Of a stretch of 15,022 nt of DNA, positions 13,414-15,022 are shown in pieces. Each line of letters begins with the position of its first letter. The first letter of the stretch is position 1. The notes under the pieces were generated by a model that made no database searches, was not told where the DNA came from, and was given only the letters and a program-made list of their open reading frames with translations. This DNA is from Candidatus Margulisiibacteriota bacterium (lineage in GTDB: Bacteria > Margulisbacteria > WOR-1 > XYC2-FULL-46-14 > JAHJBW01), in contig JAHJBW010000045.1 in the NCBI GenBank assembly GCA_018813405.1, positions 1 through 15,022 of the forward strand. The letters are read 5' to 3'. The translations under genes and the position numbers were made by a program.

Positions 13414-14417
13414 AGCAAAAAGACCTCTTTCTTGCCGTATTTTTCTACCAGATGTTTCATCCAGTCGAAATTGTAATAGATGGGATTGTCAAAGTCCACA
13501 TACTTGCCGTCCGCCAGCAGGTCGTATATCTGGCGGGCGGAATCGGCAATGGATATACGGGGTTCGCCAAAGGCCTTTTTGTATTTTTCGCCGGACACGC
13601 GGTAGCTTCGGGTCTCAACACTGCCCTTTTGCACCTCTACAGCGACATCTTTCCTGTCCTTGAGGAAATCCTTTATCATAAACGCCAGGTCGGCTATTTT
13701 TACGTTCTCGCGCACCAGATTGAATACCTGGCCTTTCACAAATGCCTCATCTGCCTCAATGGCATGGATGTGAGCGTCAGCAACATCTTTTACGTCCACC
13801 AGAGGCCGCCACATCTCTCCGGCATGGTAAACAAAGATGGTGCCATTCTTGAACGCATCCTTGACCATGGTGTTGACCACCAGGTCATAACGCATGCGGC
13901 GGGAAAAACCAAATACCGTTGCCTGACGGAAAGCTACAGGACAAAAATCGCTGGAGGTCAAGCCAAGTATGCCGATCTCGCCGTCCAGCTTTGACCGGGC
14001 GTATTCGGACTGGGGGTTGGGCTTGAAAGACTCGTCAGCCACTTCGCCCACATGGAAACCGATCACGGCGCAAGAAGAAGCGTAACTGAACCTTTTTACA
14101 CCGGCTTTTTTGCAGGCCTCGGCCACGCGCATGGTGCCTTCAAAGTTGATCTCGTGGTTGGCTTTTGGGTCAAAGTCGGCGGTGGGGTCGTTGGAAAGCG
14201 ATCCAAGGTGGATAACGGAAGAAACCCCGTCAAGAGCGGACACGGGGAATTGCCTGACATCGCCCCTGACCATTTCGATCTTGTCCTTCAAGTGGCGCAG
14301 GGACTCTTCGCCAAAATAAAACCTGTCAAAAACCCTGACCTTATAACCCTTTGCCGCAAGCTTTTCGACAAGGACACTTCCGATATATCCAGCTCCGCCG
14401 GTTACCAGTACAATCAT
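13410..14417 (-). CDS. NAD-dependent nucleotide-sugar epimerase/dehydratase (extended SDR)
   Basis: This 335-residue extended short-chain dehydrogenase acts on a nucleotide sugar or similar sugar substrate. The NAD motif TGGAGYIGS (6-14), the GDVRQFPVSALDGVSSVIHLG stretch (52-72), the catalytic serine region SYASSC (111-116) and the Tyr-x3-Lys pair Y139/K143 (SEYARSK) are all present. RQATVFG and MWRPLVDVKDVADAH fit the sugar-binding half. It may be an epimerase, dehydratase or reductase; sequence alone does not say which. I chose ATG 14417 over an in-frame start at 14501 because the fold begins at MIVLVTGG and AAGGGA sits upstream; the longer version would only read the end of the ydcF-like gene in another frame. 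Five bases separate it from that gene, and it overlaps rfbD by four. Confidence 0.92.
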   Translation of the reverse strand: MIVLVTGGAGYIGSVLVEKLAAKGYKVRVFDRFYFGEESLRHLKDKIEMVRGDVRQFPVSALDGVSSVIHLGSLSNDPTADFDPKANHEINFEGTMRVAEACKKAGVKRFSYASSCAVIGFHVGEVADESFKPNPQSEYARSKLDGEIGILGLTSSDFCPVAFRQATVFGFSRRMRYDLVVNTMVKDAFKNGTIFVYHAGEMWRPLVDVKDVADAHIHAIEADEAFVKGQVFNLVRENVKIADLAFMIKDFLKDRKDVAVEVQKGSVETRSYRVSGEKYKKAFGEPRISIADSARQIYDLLADGKYVDFDNPIYYNFDWMKHLVEKYGKKEVFLL

Positions 14418-14422
14418 ATTAA

Positions 14423-15004
14423 TTAATATCCCTTCAGCCAGTAAAAGACCATGGCCGCGTATTCGTTGAGCACGGCCTGGGTGACTTCGTGGTTTTTCCA
14501 CCAGTCGTTAAGTTTTATGGTGCTGGCCTGCACCGGACAGCTTATAACCTCAATGCCGTAGGGCTTGAGCGTTTTCTTGAATATCCAGCTTGCCCTGCGT
14601 GTATGGAACTGGTTGGTGACCAGTATTATCCTTTTGGCGTTAATTTTTCTTAAAAGAGGGACAGCAAACCTGGCGTTCTCGTATGTGGACATAGACCTGT
14701 CCTCCAGCAGAACAGCACTTTCGGGCACCTTGAAGGACCTGGCCTGCCTCATCATGTTCTCGGCATAGGTCTGCCACCACATGACCGGCCCACCGCACAT
14801 GACCAGATGGTCGGCATAACCGAACTTGTATAGCCCTATCCCCTGCAGGACCCGCTCGCCGGTAAGGTCGCCCGAAAGCACCACAATGGCATCGGCTTTT
14901 ACAAGAGGGTCCTGGACCACAAGAAAAGTCCCCATCCTGACCAGCAGAGGGGTCATAAGGAAAAGCAGGATGGAAAATAGAAAAATTATGATGTTTTTGA
15001 ACAT
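14423..15004 (-). CDS. YdcF-like DUF218 membrane protein
   Basis: This 193-residue protein has one N-terminal membrane anchor (about 4-30) and a DUF218 domain that would face the periplasm. ADAIVVLSGD (37-46), GERVLQGIGLYKFGYADHLVMCGG (49-72), EDRSMSTYENA (101-111) and VTNQFHTRRASWIFKK (129-144) are the family's conserved blocks. Some relatives (SanA, ElyC) affect envelope barrier or undecaprenyl-phosphate use; the biochemical role of most is unknown. Being first in a polysaccharide operon agrees with a job in envelope glycan or lipid-carrier metabolism, but this is inference. No Shine-Dalgarno sequence precedes the ATG; a strong -10 box lies nine bases upstream. The stop is TAA, five bases before the epimerase start. 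Confidence 0.9.
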   Translation of the reverse strand: MFKNIIIFLFSILLFLMTPLLVRMGTFLVVQDPLVKADAIVVLSGDLTGERVLQGIGLYKFGYADHLVMCGGPVMWWQTYAENMMRQARSFKVPESAVLLEDRSMSTYENARFAVPLLRKINAKRIILVTNQFHTRRASWIFKKTLKPYGIEVISCPVQASTIKLNDWWKNHEVTQAVLNEYAAMVFYWLKGY

Positions 15005-15013
15005 TATATGACC

Positions 15014-15022
15014 ATTATACCA
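15014..15022 (-). promoter_or_regulatory. Extended -10 promoter of the polysaccharide operon
   Basis: TGGTATAAT (15022-15014) is a perfect extended -10 (TGn plus TATAAT). The ATG at 15004 comes nine bases later, so the leader would be about three bases at most, with no Shine-Dalgarno sequence. Any -35 box lies beyond the window's right edge and could not be checked. Confidence 0.55.

Noticed and set aside
12577..13476. A 299-codon open frame on the plus strand opposite rfbD
   Set aside because: It is antisense to a well-supported rfbD, has no recognisable domain and its residues look like reverse-strand shadow.

Overview
The window is a compact bacterial chromosome segment. No tRNA, rRNA, CRISPR array or insertion sequence was recognised, and no gene-free stretch exceeds about 60 bp. 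A Sec-exported protein ending in a FlgD-like Ig domain, Wzy/WbaP-type surface polysaccharide genes, a short bacterial PheT and a bacterial MutS suggest an uncultured bacterium of a little-studied candidate phylum. The Margulisbacteria/Saganbacteria or Omnitrophica type is a weak guess from overall style, not from any marker.

Layout. (1) Positions 1-5317, minus strand: a tight operon, trmH-family rRNA methyltransferase > pheS > pheT > mutS, in which all genes overlap or abut. mutS runs off the left edge. pheT is interrupted by one in-frame TAG followed directly by ATG. pheT and mutS each carry an in-frame GC-rich palindromic insert that encodes nearly the same peptide. (2) Positions 5318-5376: a 59-bp divergent promoter region with two back-to-back sigma70-like promoters whose -35 boxes abut at a dyad. 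Both predict start sites at or next to the start codon. (3) Positions 5377-7725, plus strand: one long exported protein with Asp-box, Ig-like and FlgD-like domains. (4) Positions 7726-15004, minus strand: a surface-polysaccharide operon, read right to left: YdcF/DUF218 membrane protein > NAD-dependent epimerase > RmlD-like dTDP-4-dehydrorhamnose reductase > GT4 glycosyltransferase > O-antigen ligase/polymerase fused to TPRs > polyprenyl glycosylphosphotransferase.

How the genes work together. The first operon couples translation genes (Phe-tRNA synthetase, rRNA methylation) with mismatch repair. The second looks like an exopolysaccharide or O-antigen assembly line: sugar nucleotide synthesis, priming on undecaprenyl phosphate, sugar addition and polymerisation or ligation. 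The exported protein between them may act at the cell surface, but nothing in the sequence ties it to the polysaccharide.

Most worth following up: the related in-frame palindromic elements in pheT and mutS; the pheT TAG-ATG split; the symmetric, apparently leaderless divergent promoter; and a perfect 24-bp palindrome just upstream of the pheS ribosome binding site.
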